From Cepaea nemoralis (lineage: Eukaryota; Mollusca; Gastropoda; Stylommatophora; Helicidae): a stretch of DNA of 64,000 bases. Made by a program: the position numbers and the translations under genes. The stretch covers positions 62,001 through 126,000 of the forward strand of contig JACEFZ010025806.1 in assembly GCA_014155875.1 (NCBI GenBank), read 5' to 3'. This document shows positions 1 to 64,000 of the stretch, one piece after another; the stretch's first letter is position 1, and every line of letters starts with the position of its first letter. The notes beneath the pieces were generated by a model. That model saw only the letters and a list, made by a program, of their open reading frames with translations, searched no databases and was not told where the DNA came from.

Positions 1-530
1 TTTGAAGGAGACAGCTACCGATGATCTGATAGGAACTCGTAAAAAGATGCTAATAACACGGCATCGAACTATTTGATTCACACGTCAGATTCCGTATACT
101 TCAGTTCACATTTTTGTCTCAAATACTTGACCCTGTATACGTCAAGAAAGAAGATAAACAGTCAGTTAACAGAGGAATTATATACGCGGTTTTACAAGAA
201 CGTTCGCAAGAAATTTCTTGAATTACAACGACACAAGACTATAAATTTACAGTTAAACAGTCGAAATTCACTGAACTTTGAAAATTGCATTAATCATTGA
301 ATTCCTGGAAACGATAGTTTGGATGAAGTCAAATTGATACGTGAATATTGAGAAGTAAACACTTGGAAGAAAGCAAGTGAATCATATTTTAAAATTATGA
401 ACCAAAATTCTCAGAACATTCATAAACAATTCTTGCGTACAGTAAAGCTCAAACTTGAGAAACAGAACTTATGGAAACATACACTTAACGTCATTAAGGA
501 AAATCATAGTCACATCTGAAAATATATACT
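1..530. other. No recognisable feature
   Basis: AT-rich sequence with short open frames only. I see no splice-bordered exon, transposon end or repeat that recurs elsewhere in the window. An upstream exon of the DLEC1-like gene, which must end with one base of a split codon, was looked for and not found here. Confidence 0.4.
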
Positions 531-971
531 TCATTTGGGGCATTGTGAATTGTACACGAAACGTGCTGAAGTCATAATGCAACCAACACAGCACGAACTT
601 CTTTGGCTACAAATCTGGGAGATGTCCATGCATATTTTAACGTTTTGCCCAAAAACATTGAATCGCCAAACCCGCGGATGATTACTCATCCACGTCCATG
701 AGGTCAACCGTGCTCCTTTATGTCGAGTCCAGAAGAAATTCCGATCGTGTTCAGGATAGGCGATAACTTTTCGAGCTGGGCCAATCAGTCGCCCGAATCG
801 ATGATACAACGTTTGAGACCTCCTTTATATGGATGCCCAATTACCCAGTCATTACATCACTTGTCGGTATTGGAATATCGAATACTAGAGGACAAACTTC
901 TGTGTCAACGATGGATAACAATTCATTTAACAATGACATTTAAATACACGAATACACACGAGGAAGGCTGA
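531..971 (+). pseudogene. Unassigned protein-coding remnant with an in-frame stop
   Basis: One + strand frame reads through roughly 560-971 as a plausible protein: an NLGDVHAYFNVLPKN stretch, then PNPRMITHPRP, one TGA stop near 700, then CSFMSSPEEIPIVFRIGD and a PPLYGCPIT motif. Composition and length look protein-like rather than random, but I do not recognise the family. The single stop and the lack of flanking splice sites fit a decayed transposon or processed remnant better than a live exon. A 92-residue open frame on the opposite strand is its shadow. Confidence 0.3.
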
Positions 972-2929
972 ATGATAATTTAATTTACGTCATTCATTGT
1001 CATAAATAAAAGAATTTCATGTTGTTCTCACGTGAATCCAGCACGTGATTAAGAGTGTTCCTTAGTTTAAGGATAGTAAATTAGGTGAATGGTATTAATT
1101 TGTTTTCTTCGTGGGTTATAGTCATTTAACCTGTTTTAATTATGCTAAATTTTAGTATATATATTTATTTATACTATTTATGTGGTCTTGTAATTTAGTT
1201 TTGATTTTGCGATTACTGCTTGATCATACGCAAATGTTTACCATTGGTTTTATCAAGGGTAATGGCAACAATAGATAATAAAGGTACAGAGAGAACCACA
1301 CAGAATGGGAGGGTACGGTGCGGTGTGCTGGGATAGAAGTAACTCCCCTACGCAGATATAACAGTACACTAGAATTGTACCAAGATATGCGTTACATCTT
1401 TAGACGAATATGGAGGTGTACTGTGGACTAACCAACGTCATTAGACTAAGAGGTTTGGGGAAACTCTCTTTAGGCTGATCCGCGAAGGCAGTCTATATGA
1501 TACCGAGATATGACCGTTAGAGAGTTGAGGATGATTTTATGGATACCGAGTCATATAATTATATAAAGTCAGCACAACCAATAGACAGATGAAAGCATTA
1601 TGACTTAGCTTCTCTGCATACATGTGTGAGCATTGGGCAATGGAACCATATTACAACAGTTCATTGAAGGAAAAGAGTTATCCTGCTGATACGATTCGTC
1701 TATTGATCGGTGTTTACACAGAGAGAACTATTGTGTTGTTATGAATTATATTGCTATTTGACTATGGTATTATTAGATTGTTAATAATAATTATTATGTG
1801 AATAGGTTATTAGGTAGTTAATGAATTTAAATTAAGTGGGACAGACAGATGACACCACTTCTCGTTCCTTTCAGGGTAGAACAAGCAGAATAAACTAGCA
1901 AAATATTTGCAACATTTTGAAGGGTAGAGGGGGTGAGTGCCATATACCTGGATCAGGATATGGATTATAGGACACACTTTGCACGGCATTAGTTCAAAAG
2001 AATGATAAGTGTGCAGGACGTTTTGGTGCAAGCGTGAAAGCGTCACAGAAAACGTCACTGAGAGATCAGTTAGACTTGGGCTGCCGTCCTGTTCGGACGC
2101 AGCATGTCTTTTGGAGCATAGCTAACAGTATGTTATGCCGCTCTTTGTGTTTAGTAGTGTGTGTATTCTCAAGTGATTCTTTGTGGAGCGATTGAATTTG
2201 TCGACATGTGACAGGAGTCGGCAGATTAAAGTTTGCAAGATATAAAACCATATCGTCTTGTAAAGGTTTGTTACAGTGGCCGTTTCTTGGTTGTCGTTTT
2301 CTATTTCAAGTATAAGGAGAGATGTATAATGTTTGAATGGATGGGAATGTATTAGTCCTCATGCCCTTAGATGAGTCGTCAACAACACTTCGTGACAGTA
2401 GCCACCACACTACCACACTGGTCTGGTGGACAGCATAGTAGCCACCACACTACCACAACCCCAGTTACTAACTGTACAGGTGTTTAAAAAAATGCAATAA
2501 TTTAAATTGAGAAACAAGGCAAAAATGAATGTAATAACTGTCTCAGACATAATGAGCTAGTTTACTTAAACATTTCATGCAATCTGTGGAAATCTCCATA
2601 TGTAGCAACAAAATATACAATAAAATTACAGTTCTAAGTGTCATTAACTGTACAGAAATGAATAATAAAAGGGAAAGTCCTTAACTAATTACGAGACGAA
2701 GGATCATCAATTGTCATACGCCATTTCGCATATTTGCCGTTGGCTTATATACCGCCATAATTTTGTCATGTCATTAGTTGTTTCTTCTCCCAATGTGATC
2801 TTCAATTTTATTGTTCAGAATATGGAAATTTACATTGGAGAATTCTTTCATTTCTATTTATTGAAAATTTATGGTCATGCTGACTCAAAAATTTAAGAAA
2901 TGTAGGAAATTTTATGATTATTTTCTGAT
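972..2929. other. AT-rich sequence with no supported gene
   Basis: No domain, splice-bordered exon or transposon end was recognised. The only structure noticed is a short direct repeat: a GTAGCCACCACACTACCACA segment at about 2398 and again about 40 bases later. Confidence 0.4.
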
Positions 2930-3240
2930 TTCATAAATGGCAATGCCCATTAATTCTCGACCTCATCGATTTGCATTAGATTATTGTTTTAAATAATCTT
3001 AGATTATAGTGCTTCTGATTTAAAAGGCTTTGCAAAAGATTCTGATGTTGATAGCATATGCAGTAATGTAGTTATTCAGCTAAATTATTTAGCAGATGGT
3101 GATAGTGAAAACAAAACTGACAATGAAAGTTCATCATCATATGATGGCATATATCGAATTATGTGTGCTCTTATGGACCACATTTGTTCCCGCAAGTTTA
3201 GTTTGCCTATAACAAGCTGAGCAATATTGTAAATATTAAT
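2930..3240 (+). repeat. Unclassified dispersed repeat, copy 1 of 2
   Basis: This segment is related to the reverse complement of about 46540-46790. Shared blocks include AGATTATAG, TTCTGATTTAAA, GAAAGTTCATCAT, ATGATGGCA and TCGAATTATG, in the same order. In this copy about 3003-3221 stays open, with an acidic, serine-rich composition (a run of SSSS and several D/E), which resembles the N-terminal acidic region of some DNA-transposon proteins. That last point is inference; no catalytic domain is visible. Confidence 0.5.
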
Positions 3241-3269
3241 TTTAAAAAGTCTTAAAAGTCGAGAGGATC

Positions 3270-3580
3270 GACTTCATTGCCCTGGGTTTTATCCCATATG
3301 GCTCAGTCTCTTTCTGCAGGGCGGCCTGCCAAAAGTGTTGCACAAAGCACAAACTCTGTAGCTTCAGTACAACCCCCAGGAGTCTCCAAGAAAAATGCAC
3401 TCGTGAACCGAAAAACGTAGCCCAGAATTGAACCCACGACCTTCGGAGTACGAGGTAAACGGCTTGACCACTTCACCTCAGTGACTCCCTAAAAAATCCA
3501 CACGTTACCGAGGATTTGAAACCTGGTCACGTTAAGGAGAAGACAGCATTCTTAGCCACTCGGCCAGCCACTCCTCCAAA
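3270..3580 (-). mobile_element. Dimeric tRNA-derived SINE
   Basis: On the minus strand two tRNA-like heads follow one another. The first has an A-box-like TGGCCGAGTGGCTAAGAATG and a B-box-like AGGTTTCAAATCC. The second has GTGGTCAAGCCG and GGGTTCAATTC. A non-tRNA body follows, running to about 3270. Internal pol III promoters of this kind define tRNA-derived SINEs, and the two-head arrangement suggests a dimeric family. The same kind of first head is seen in the SINE at 59703. It is not a functional tRNA gene. Confidence 0.6.
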
Positions 3581-3775
3581 TTATATATATAATAAATATT
3601 TTATAAAAATATTAACTAAATAGAAAATAGTGTGCATATTGGTTCCTATTCTATTGAGTACAAATCTTCCCAGTGTTTTTCTGACCTGTTCAAGTTTGTG
3701 TTAAGAAATATGAAGATATGATTATATTCTGATATATTGAATGGCAGTTCTTGTGATATTTGTGATGAAAAAGTT

Positions 3776-3975
3776 AGTTGCATATCCTTTACAGGATGTC
3801 ACAGTTAGCCCCAGCATTATTTGGTTGTTTATGATTTCTTGGCAAGTTTATGTTCAGTAGTTTGCCATTGCTTTCTGAACAGCCGGCACTCATACCATTG
3901 TATGAAAATCAATGCTAGGCGGTCTGCTGCCAAAACGCCTGCAGGTGTGTTTTGAACGCAGTATGTGGGATAAAT
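3776..3975 (-). mobile_element. tRNA-derived SINE, family B, copy 1
   Basis: Shares the segments CATATCC(T)TTACAGGA, TTTGCCATTGCTTTCTGAA and GGTCTGCTGCCAAA with copies at 49990, 50533 and (opposite strand, 5'-truncated) 30163. The tRNA-like head lies at the right end on the minus strand; it is clearest in the 50533 copy. Four divergent copies in one window show an old, abundant family. Confidence 0.6.
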
Positions 3976-4200
3976 AATGTAACATTATTTGAATAATTTT
4001 TATTTTTCAAACTATAGTTTAATTATCAATACAGTAGTTTTTCTTTTGCAAAAACCTCTAATTTGATATATATATTGCAACATGTCTGCTACCATACTAA
4101 CAACTTTTAAGTTATAACTGTGATACACCTCTATTTCCAATTTTCTGCCATCCATGTTTGTTTGGCCCAAACCTACTTTTTTATTTGGGACTAAATCATT

Positions 4201-5156
4201 TATGTAACAGGAATTTTATGAATAATATATTTACAGTAGTGCAAGCCAGAAATTTTATGTATTATTTCTCAACATAGTCAACTCTGCCTGGCAACACACT
4301 TGGTCCTCCTGTCAACTAGCTTGTTGTTGTCTTCTAGGAAACAGTTTACACTTCAAACAATTTTGCACTGCCTCCATTACCTTGTAGTTATCTACAAATC
4401 TCTGACCCCGCAAATGTTTTTTCAATTGTCCAAACAAGTGAAAATCCGATGCTGCCAACTCTGGACTGTATGTTGAATGTCTGAAGACCTCAAAATTCAG
4501 AACATGTAGTGTATCCACTGTATGCAGAGGTGTATGAGGGCAGGCACTGTCGTGCAGAAATACTCGTGTTAAGAGAAGGCCATGGTATGTCGATCATATG
4601 TAGAGCTTCAATTTCTCTAGCATGTCATTGTTTCTAGCACAAGTCAGTTTCACCCCTTTCCTGGAAGAAGGCCTTGGTATGTCGATCATATGTAGAGCTT
4701 CAATTTCTCTAGCATGTCATTGTTTCTAGCACAAGTCAATTTCACCCCTTTCCTGGAAATTTACCAATATAGGGTCCTTGATAGTCATCAAGATGGTCAT
4801 CATGACTTTCCCAGCGGATTCCATCTGTTCTTAAACAGAGATAACAGGTGTTTCCTTTGAAATCATTCTACCTATTCTTATACTCTCCCCTAATTCCAAA
4901 AATTGTCTCCATACTGAACCAAAATTCTTCTGTACATTTCACATCCTCTGACCACAAAAAATGAATAACATTATTCTTTTAAGGTGCAAGTTGATAGTGG
5001 GGCAGCCATTTTGTAATCACTATTGTGCGTGCGCAAACTGCTTGATCCTTGTGACCTCTAAATGGGGTATTGCTTAAAAGCCAGTTTGTGTCCTGAAATA
5101 AGATTTCCTTTGTCCATACTCTTCCGTGAACTTTATAATAAAATTTGTGTTACTTA
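4201..5156 (-). mobile_element. Mariner-type DNA transposon, decayed, copy 1
   Basis: Terminal inverted repeats match: left TATGTAACAGGAATTTTATG and right, read in reverse complement, TTAAGTAACACAAATTTTAT. On the minus strand the transposase C-terminus is readable: an HDSACPHT block carrying the second catalytic aspartate, then SPELAASDFHLF with the third. Thirty-four residues separate the two aspartates, the D34D spacing of mariner. The N-terminal half is degraded, and an internal tandem duplication of roughly 94 bp (about 4575-4761) breaks it further. It sits upstream of the first visible DLEC1-like exon. Confidence 0.8.
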
Positions 5157-5284
5157 ATGGCTCGTATATAATTCATGCTGATGAATCTGAACTAATGTGA
5201 TAGAGACATATCTGAGAGACTTACTTATATTAACATTTTATGCCAACATGACAACATGTTTGACTTTCTAATATTGTTTTTCAG

Positions 5285-58824
<53,540 letters not shown>

Positions 58825-59692
58825 GTAAGAAAGTTTTGTGTTTATAATATTATAAAACATACATGTTTATGCAAGTATCAAACACTTGTTTGCACACTTT
58901 CCCATATTCATGCTAATTGTCACTGTCATTTAACAATTTTCTTAACTAATTTAGTCCTTGCAGTTTTCCCAGCAGGTAACCAAGCAATGCAATAACCAAA
59001 ACAAAATAATTATGAGCACAATATTTTCACACAGGCCAAATATATACAACTCGTTGCATGTTAAATTACATAGAAAGGCTGGAGATATTCATTACATTCT
59101 TTAACCCCTCTGCCTTAGACAGTTCTAACTTGAGCTAACTTGGTATTATCAATGTATCATATGTTTATTAGCTGCTCCACGCATCAGTTACTTAGTTTAC
59201 TTCCTTTGTACCAAACAGCTGTTAAATTAGCCCACTCTTGCTGAGCCAGTGCTTTAGCTCATGTTTTTCTTTACATAGAACTATAATTACTTTAATGTAA
59301 CTGTTATACCACCATACCAGAGGGAATCCTTGACTGTCATTTTAGAAATACAGTAAAGATGGCATGCCTGCGACAATCACTGTCTTATTACAGTCTTCAT
59401 CCTGCTCTAGCATGTCAAACCACAAAACAGCACAGTGTTTCCATAGTATGAACTGAGGCTGTCAATTACAGACACAACTGAAGGCTGCCATCCTGAAAGC
59501 AGAATTGGAAATAATGACTGTAACTAAGGCCCAGAATAGGCTGAGCACACATGAATACTCACATGTACTTACTGAAGACTCAAGGCTGAGCACACATGAA
59601 TACTCACATGTATGTATACTGAGGACTCAATGAACATGCTGAAGAAGGTTTGGACTAGACTCGTATGATGCGAATGGATCAACATTCTGAAT
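58825..59692. other. Intron sequence, nothing firmly identified
   Basis: Only a short direct duplication (AAGGCTGAGCACACATGAAT type) near 59535-59620 was noticed. Confidence 0.4.
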
Positions 59693-59702
59693 ACATCACA
59701 AT

Positions 59703-59996
59703 GTAGGTCAGCATGGCCGAATGGATAAGAATGCATGTTCTTAAACATCCGGCGCGTTGATGCCGAGGTAAGGGGTTCAACCGGACAGTTGGACTAAAAT
59801 GTTGACTTATTGTCCTTGACTTAGGGATATAAATTATAAGTACCTCTGAAGTTGGAGTGAGTTCACCTGATAGCGAGGGACACTGTTAATAGGGAAAGCT
59901 AAACCACATGCAAAATACAGTCCAGCACTTACTAGAAGTAGTGTGTATGGACTACGCTTGAGTTCAAAAGTGAGCGAGCGCAACAACAACAAAAAC
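59703..59996 (+). mobile_element. Complete tRNA-derived SINE with 10-bp TSD
   Basis: ACATCACAAT occurs at 59693-59702 and 59997-60006. The head has A-box ATGGCCGAATGGATAAGAAT and B-box GGGGTTCAACCGG at tRNA spacing; the body ends in a CAACAACAACAAAAAC tail. Element length is 294 bp. The head resembles the first head of the dimeric SINE at 3270-3580. Confidence 0.85.
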
Positions 59997-61237
59997 ACAT
60001 CACAATTAGTCCATCTTTCATTCATGTACCATGCCACTCAAGCAAAAAAGGCAGTAAGCCAGCGTTTCCCAACCTTTTTTGTGCTATGCCCCACCAAAAC
60101 CTTTCTAAAATTCTTAAGCCCCCCTCCCCCACCCTAACATATACATAATTTTTAATATTCAAACATTGAAATGTTCACTAAAGAAACTTGAATGATAGGT
60201 TTTAGGAAGAAAGAAATCACGAGGAAATTATTGAGCAAACACAGTAAGTAAATTTTCAAAACATATAATGGAGAACTGAAATTCAAGTACAAAATAATTT
60301 TAATGAAAGATTTTCTATATTATTTTAATTATTAGAAATTATTTATTATTTAAATTTAGTGAGATCCTTGCGCTTGATGCTTGCTGCAAAGAGATTTTAA
60401 TGTCAGGTTCCAATTTAGTTAACTTCAGTCTCAAGTCTTCCCATTTTGTTATATCCAGCCGATTTATTTTTGTTTTTAGCAGCAAATCATTTATGGCACT
60501 AAATCCGCATTCAGCTAAATATGAAGAAATGGTAACAATAGTTCGCTTGCACATTTGGTTGCATTTGGATATTTGATTTCGGTTTCCTCACAAAGCCATG
60601 CCATCACTCCTTTTATATTAAATGAAGTTTTAATCGACTCATCACTTTGCATTACTGCGAGTTCTTCTTGATACTGCATATTTGAAATATCAGACAAATC
60701 AACTAACATTGGCCGCATCATCCAAATTGGGAAATCAATTTGTTTCAAATCAGAAAATCTTTCTTTTAAATCATCCGATAAAATTTTCAGATGCTCGACA
60801 ATAACATATATAGTGGTATCAGTCACTTCACATATTTGGAGCCAATGAAACTTTTCAAAATTTTTGTTTTATAATAAACATATGTCTGACATAATTCAAT
60901 AAAGGTAATGAAACCAAATATCTTAGTTTTTGCATCAACAAGAGTTTTATTTGTTCCTTGAAGTTGTTTATTTAATATATTTAGTTTTTCAATGATATCG
61001 GCTAAATAACTCACAAATGCCTTACCATCGACCGTTAACAGATTTTTCATTTCAGGTTTGTCGCTTAAAAAATCACAAAGAGTATCAAATAGTTCCATAA
61101 ATCTTTTCAAGCAGTTCCCTTTTGAGAGCCATCTTACTTCATTGTGAAGTATAAGTCTTACATGGTCTTCATTTTGTTCTTCACAAAATAACTTGAAGAG
61201 ACGTTCACATTTGGCACTAGCTTTAATAGCATTGATG

Positions 61238-61599
61238 CACTTTATAACTTGCTTGCTTGCTTTGCTTGTGTTCGCTGGCTGTGAACTCCAGTGCAAAGTC
61301 CTGTATGTCGGATGAAGACATCCTGTTGTCCAACATAAGTGTGATGTCATACAGAACCTGAGGTTTGCGTGAGTATCCGTTGTCCCATGTCTGGCCTATT
61401 GGTGTGCAGACTGGTGGTTCCTCGCCGTGCAGGTAGATACTCTCCGGCTTCAGAAGAATCAGCGATCCTACTACGTTAGCCAGGACCCTGAAGGGACCTG
61501 TTGCCCAGAACGCATGGCGAGGACATGCTAGTAGATCTTGGCCAGTACAGAACCTGGCCCTGGTGCCTTGGAAACACCCCTGCGTCCCACTTTATAACT
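61238..61599 (-). mobile_element. SINE family C, copy 2, inserted in the hAT transposase, 12-bp TSD
   Basis: CACTTTATAACT flanks the insert at 61238-61249 and 61588-61599. The 338-bp body is collinear with 30340-30670, and the left end is again a GCTTGCTTGC run. It splits the hAT coding region between the middle domain and the ALNLVIK-type residues upstream. Confidence 0.9.
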
Positions 61600-62729
61600 A
61601 AATTTAGTACTTCATTTACAACAGGCGAAATGTTTTTAGCTACCAGGTTTTCACTGTTCAAGAAGCAATCTTGAATTCTGATCTTTCATCAATTTTAAAC
61701 AACCATTTATCTTCCCCATCGTATAAAGAGCACAATTTGCAGCACAAGGTGTTATATTTTTCATTGGTATATTATTGACATCTAAGTAATTTTTTAGCTT
61801 ACTATATATATGTCTTTGGAGGTAATGGTGCTTTCTAATGATATACAGAACAACATTTCTTCAGCAAAATCACCTTTATCAATATATCTTACGTTATAAG
61901 TACGGCCTCACTGTCTCTCAAAGTTGATTCATCCATTTGCACCAAGAATTTTCTTGTTTTCAGCTTTTCAACAAGTTGTATTTCAACATCCTCACTCATT
62001 TCGTCTATTCTTCTGCTAACGGTATTGTTACTTAGTGGCATAGCTTTAACGTCTTTGTCATCTTTTTCCAGAACCATTTTAAGAAATGCTGATATTGATG
62101 GTTTAATTAAATTCTCCCATATCATATAGTATGACTTTTCCCAGATTTAGCGATGAGTAATGAAATTTGATAAATAGCCTCAAGAGTATGATTGATAGTT
62201 GCATTATGAGCAGTAAATAGGGACATTAATGTTACTCTTTTTTTTCAAAATGTTTCTTTAAAGTTTGAAAGTAATTCAAATCTGAATTAATATGAGCATT
62301 ATGTTTCACCTTGAAATGTGCCTCAAGACGACCTCGTTTCATTGATTCGTTGGTGAAGCATTGTTGGCATAAAAGACAAAAAGGTGACCGTTCATCGTGG
62401 ACAGCTGGTATGAAACCAAATGTTAAATATTCCTCCGAATACTGACACATTTTTTTCTTGCTTGCACCACTCATTTCACTATGGGCTGAAATAAATAAAT
62501 ATAAGATCAATTAAAAACTATTTAAAAAAATAATATGAACTGGAGTAAACATAGACTAAAAATACATATTTACATATGTATGGCAAATTTACCCCACCGC
62601 AAAAAAAAAAGCAAAACATACTTTTTCATTTGACAAATTTGTCTGGAAAATTATGCTTCTAAAACTGAAATTAATAAAATTTACCAATTGAATTTACATA
62701 CCATTTATATATCATTTATATTTATACAA

Positions 62730-62732
<3 letters not shown>

Positions 62733-62818
<86 letters not shown>
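62733..62818. repeat. TA microsatellite inside the hAT element
   Basis: A pure TA run of about 85 bp in the 5' non-coding part of the transposon. Confidence 0.95.
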
Positions 62819-62821
<3 letters not shown>

Positions 62822-63599
62822 TTCATAACAACGAGACTTTTACAACAATTTAACGGACGCTTATTTTAATTTAATGCTAATCGTTACTGCAAAGCACTGC
62901 AGAAACTGAGATCCCGGCACTAAGCATTTCGCGCCATTCAGAACAAATAGCGCAAAATGCTTAGCGCCGGCCCAGTATAACCAGTAGTTAAACTCTAACA
63001 TCTAATAATGAAATCACGGCTACTAACATTCCAATTACAATTCCAATTTTCAAGACAAAAATTCCAAATTCGGTCTCATTTAACCTGTCTTCTAAGCTTT
63101 GGTTATTGTTGAGATCCATGGTTTATGTAGGTTTTAAGCCCTATTTCTGTCTCGTGCACTCTTACGAGTTGGTCCTGATTTGGACTGGTTATATCGGCTT
63201 TTGTGTCTGTGACGTCATCTGGGGGTTGGCTACTAACATGGCGGACAGAAGTTACTTATACTGTATGTTTACCTAGCTTGAGTAGCGACTGATAGTCGCC
63301 ATATGGTTAACTTAAACTCTGGACGAGTTTTCGAATTGCCCCCCTGTGGGGCATGGGCCCCATGTTGGGAAACACTGCAGTAAGCAATCTGATTGTTTGA
63401 TGAATGTCGCCATAATTAAAGAGGAAAGAGCTATGCATGGGCCAGACATCATCAACACCATATGAGAGGCAAAGCAAAGAGATGATCTTAAATATATCTG
63501 TGAATCCACTGCCTTATCCAGAGTTAAGGAAATGAGAGTGAATCAGAGCACCATTAGACACACATGTTGACAAACGTCCTTTACACTTGATCAGTCAAC

Positions 63600-64000
63600 A
63601 CTACTCACCAGTGTCCCAGTATCTTGCTTTAACAGCTTCTGTCCCAGATGAGGGTCGTACTTTAACTGTTTCTGTCTCAAATAGCCCTTTACTCTAACTG
63701 TTTCTGTCCCAAATAGCCCTTACTTTAACTGTTTCTGTCCCAGATTGTCTTTACTTTAACTGCTTCTGTCCCAGATGAGGGTCGTACTTTAACTGTTTCT
63801 GTCCCAAATAGCCCTTTACTCTAACTGTTTCTGTCCCAAATAGCCCTTACTTTAACTGTTTCTGTCCCAGATTGTCTTTACCTTAAATGCTTCTGTCCCA
63901 GATGAGGGTCTTACTTTAACTGTTTCTGTCCCAGATTGTCTTTACTTTAACTGTTTCTGTCCCAAATAGCCCTTACTTTAACTGTTTCTGTCCCAGATTG
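63600..64000 (+). repeat. Tandem array running off the right edge
   Basis: Units of about 27-31 bp made of ACTTTAACTGTTTCTGTCCC plus alternating ends (AAATAGCCCTT, AGATTGTCTTT or AGATGAGGGTCGT). The three end types form a higher-order order of about 126 bp. The array is open at base 64000. Confidence 0.9.

Larger units (their letters stand above)
60060..63377 (-). mobile_element. hAT DNA transposon, complete ends, decayed transposase
   Basis: An 8-bp target-site duplication, CAGTAAGC, lies at 60052-60059 and 63378-63385. Terminal inverted repeats are CAGCGTTTCCCAAC and, at the other end in reverse complement, CAGTGTTTCCCAAC. The minus strand carries a transposase of the ZBED5/SCAND3-like type in pieces: a BED-like finger with FCLLCQQCF and HFKVKHNAH (62510-62232), MPLSNNTVSRRIDEMSEDVE with LVQMDESTL (62125-61889), HNEVRWLSKGNCLKRFMELF (about 61140-61080) and the C-terminal dimerisation end SSYLAECGFSAINDLLLKTK (about 60530-60470). 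At least three frameshifts and a later SINE insertion make it inactive. An internal TA microsatellite lies at 62733-62818. Confidence 0.9.

Noticed and set aside
59703..59790. tRNA gene
   Set aside because: A and B boxes are present but the fold is poor, and the sequence continues into a SINE body with a CAA tail and a 10-bp TSD.
60339..62510. Host gene of the ZBED5/SCAND3 type (domesticated transposase)
   Set aside because: The coding region lies between intact hAT terminal repeats and an 8-bp TSD, has several frameshifts and is split by a SINE, so it is a dead transposon rather than a domesticated gene.

Overview
This is a eukaryotic, probably animal, nuclear window. It is AT-rich, has spliced exons with GT/AG borders, and is crowded with non-LTR retrotransposon fragments, tRNA-derived SINEs, mariner and hAT DNA transposons, and long minisatellite arrays. 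The repeat mix (mariner, RTE-like LINEs close to those annotated in insects, a BED-finger hAT) fits an arthropod, perhaps a large-genome insect, but the sequence does not prove the clade. No bacterial features are present.

Only one host gene is supported: ten internal exons on the + strand between 5285 and 58824. Their splice phases agree at all nine junctions and together they encode about 500 residues. The protein is a chain of ASH/MSP-like beta-sandwich modules that I assign to the DLEC1 family (axonemal, sperm-flagellum associated), with CFAP74 or another ASH-repeat ciliary protein as the alternative. The first and last coding exons lie outside the window. Everything else is intron filled with mobile and tandem DNA.

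Layout. 1-5.3 kb: unassigned sequence, two SINEs and a mariner copy. 5.3-18.9 kb: exons 1-4 separated by a second mariner copy with a nested LINE fragment, several LINE pieces and a 1.24-kb inverted-repeat element whose arms carry a hammerhead-like motif. 18.9-29.3 kb: one intron containing a LINE copy that holds two minisatellites (37-bp and 42-bp units, about 5.9 kb). 29.3-44.5 kb: one intron containing a 36/46-bp array (8.2 kb) and a 44-bp array (4 kb), each abutting a copy of the same SINE family. 44.5-58.8 kb: exons 6-10, LINE-in-LINE nesting, a tandem array made of copies of the exon-8 3' splice site, and a 43-bp array that grew from a LINE 3' end. 58.8-64 kb: a SINE with target-site duplication (TSD), a complete but decayed 3.3-kb hAT element that was later interrupted by another SINE, and a tandem array that runs off the end.

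The main theme is that tandem arrays make up roughly a third of the window, and most can be traced to a seed still visible at the edge: a LINE 3' end, a SINE body or an intron/exon border. The 36-, 42- and 45-bp units are multiples of three, so they produce long spurious open frames on both strands; these are not genes.
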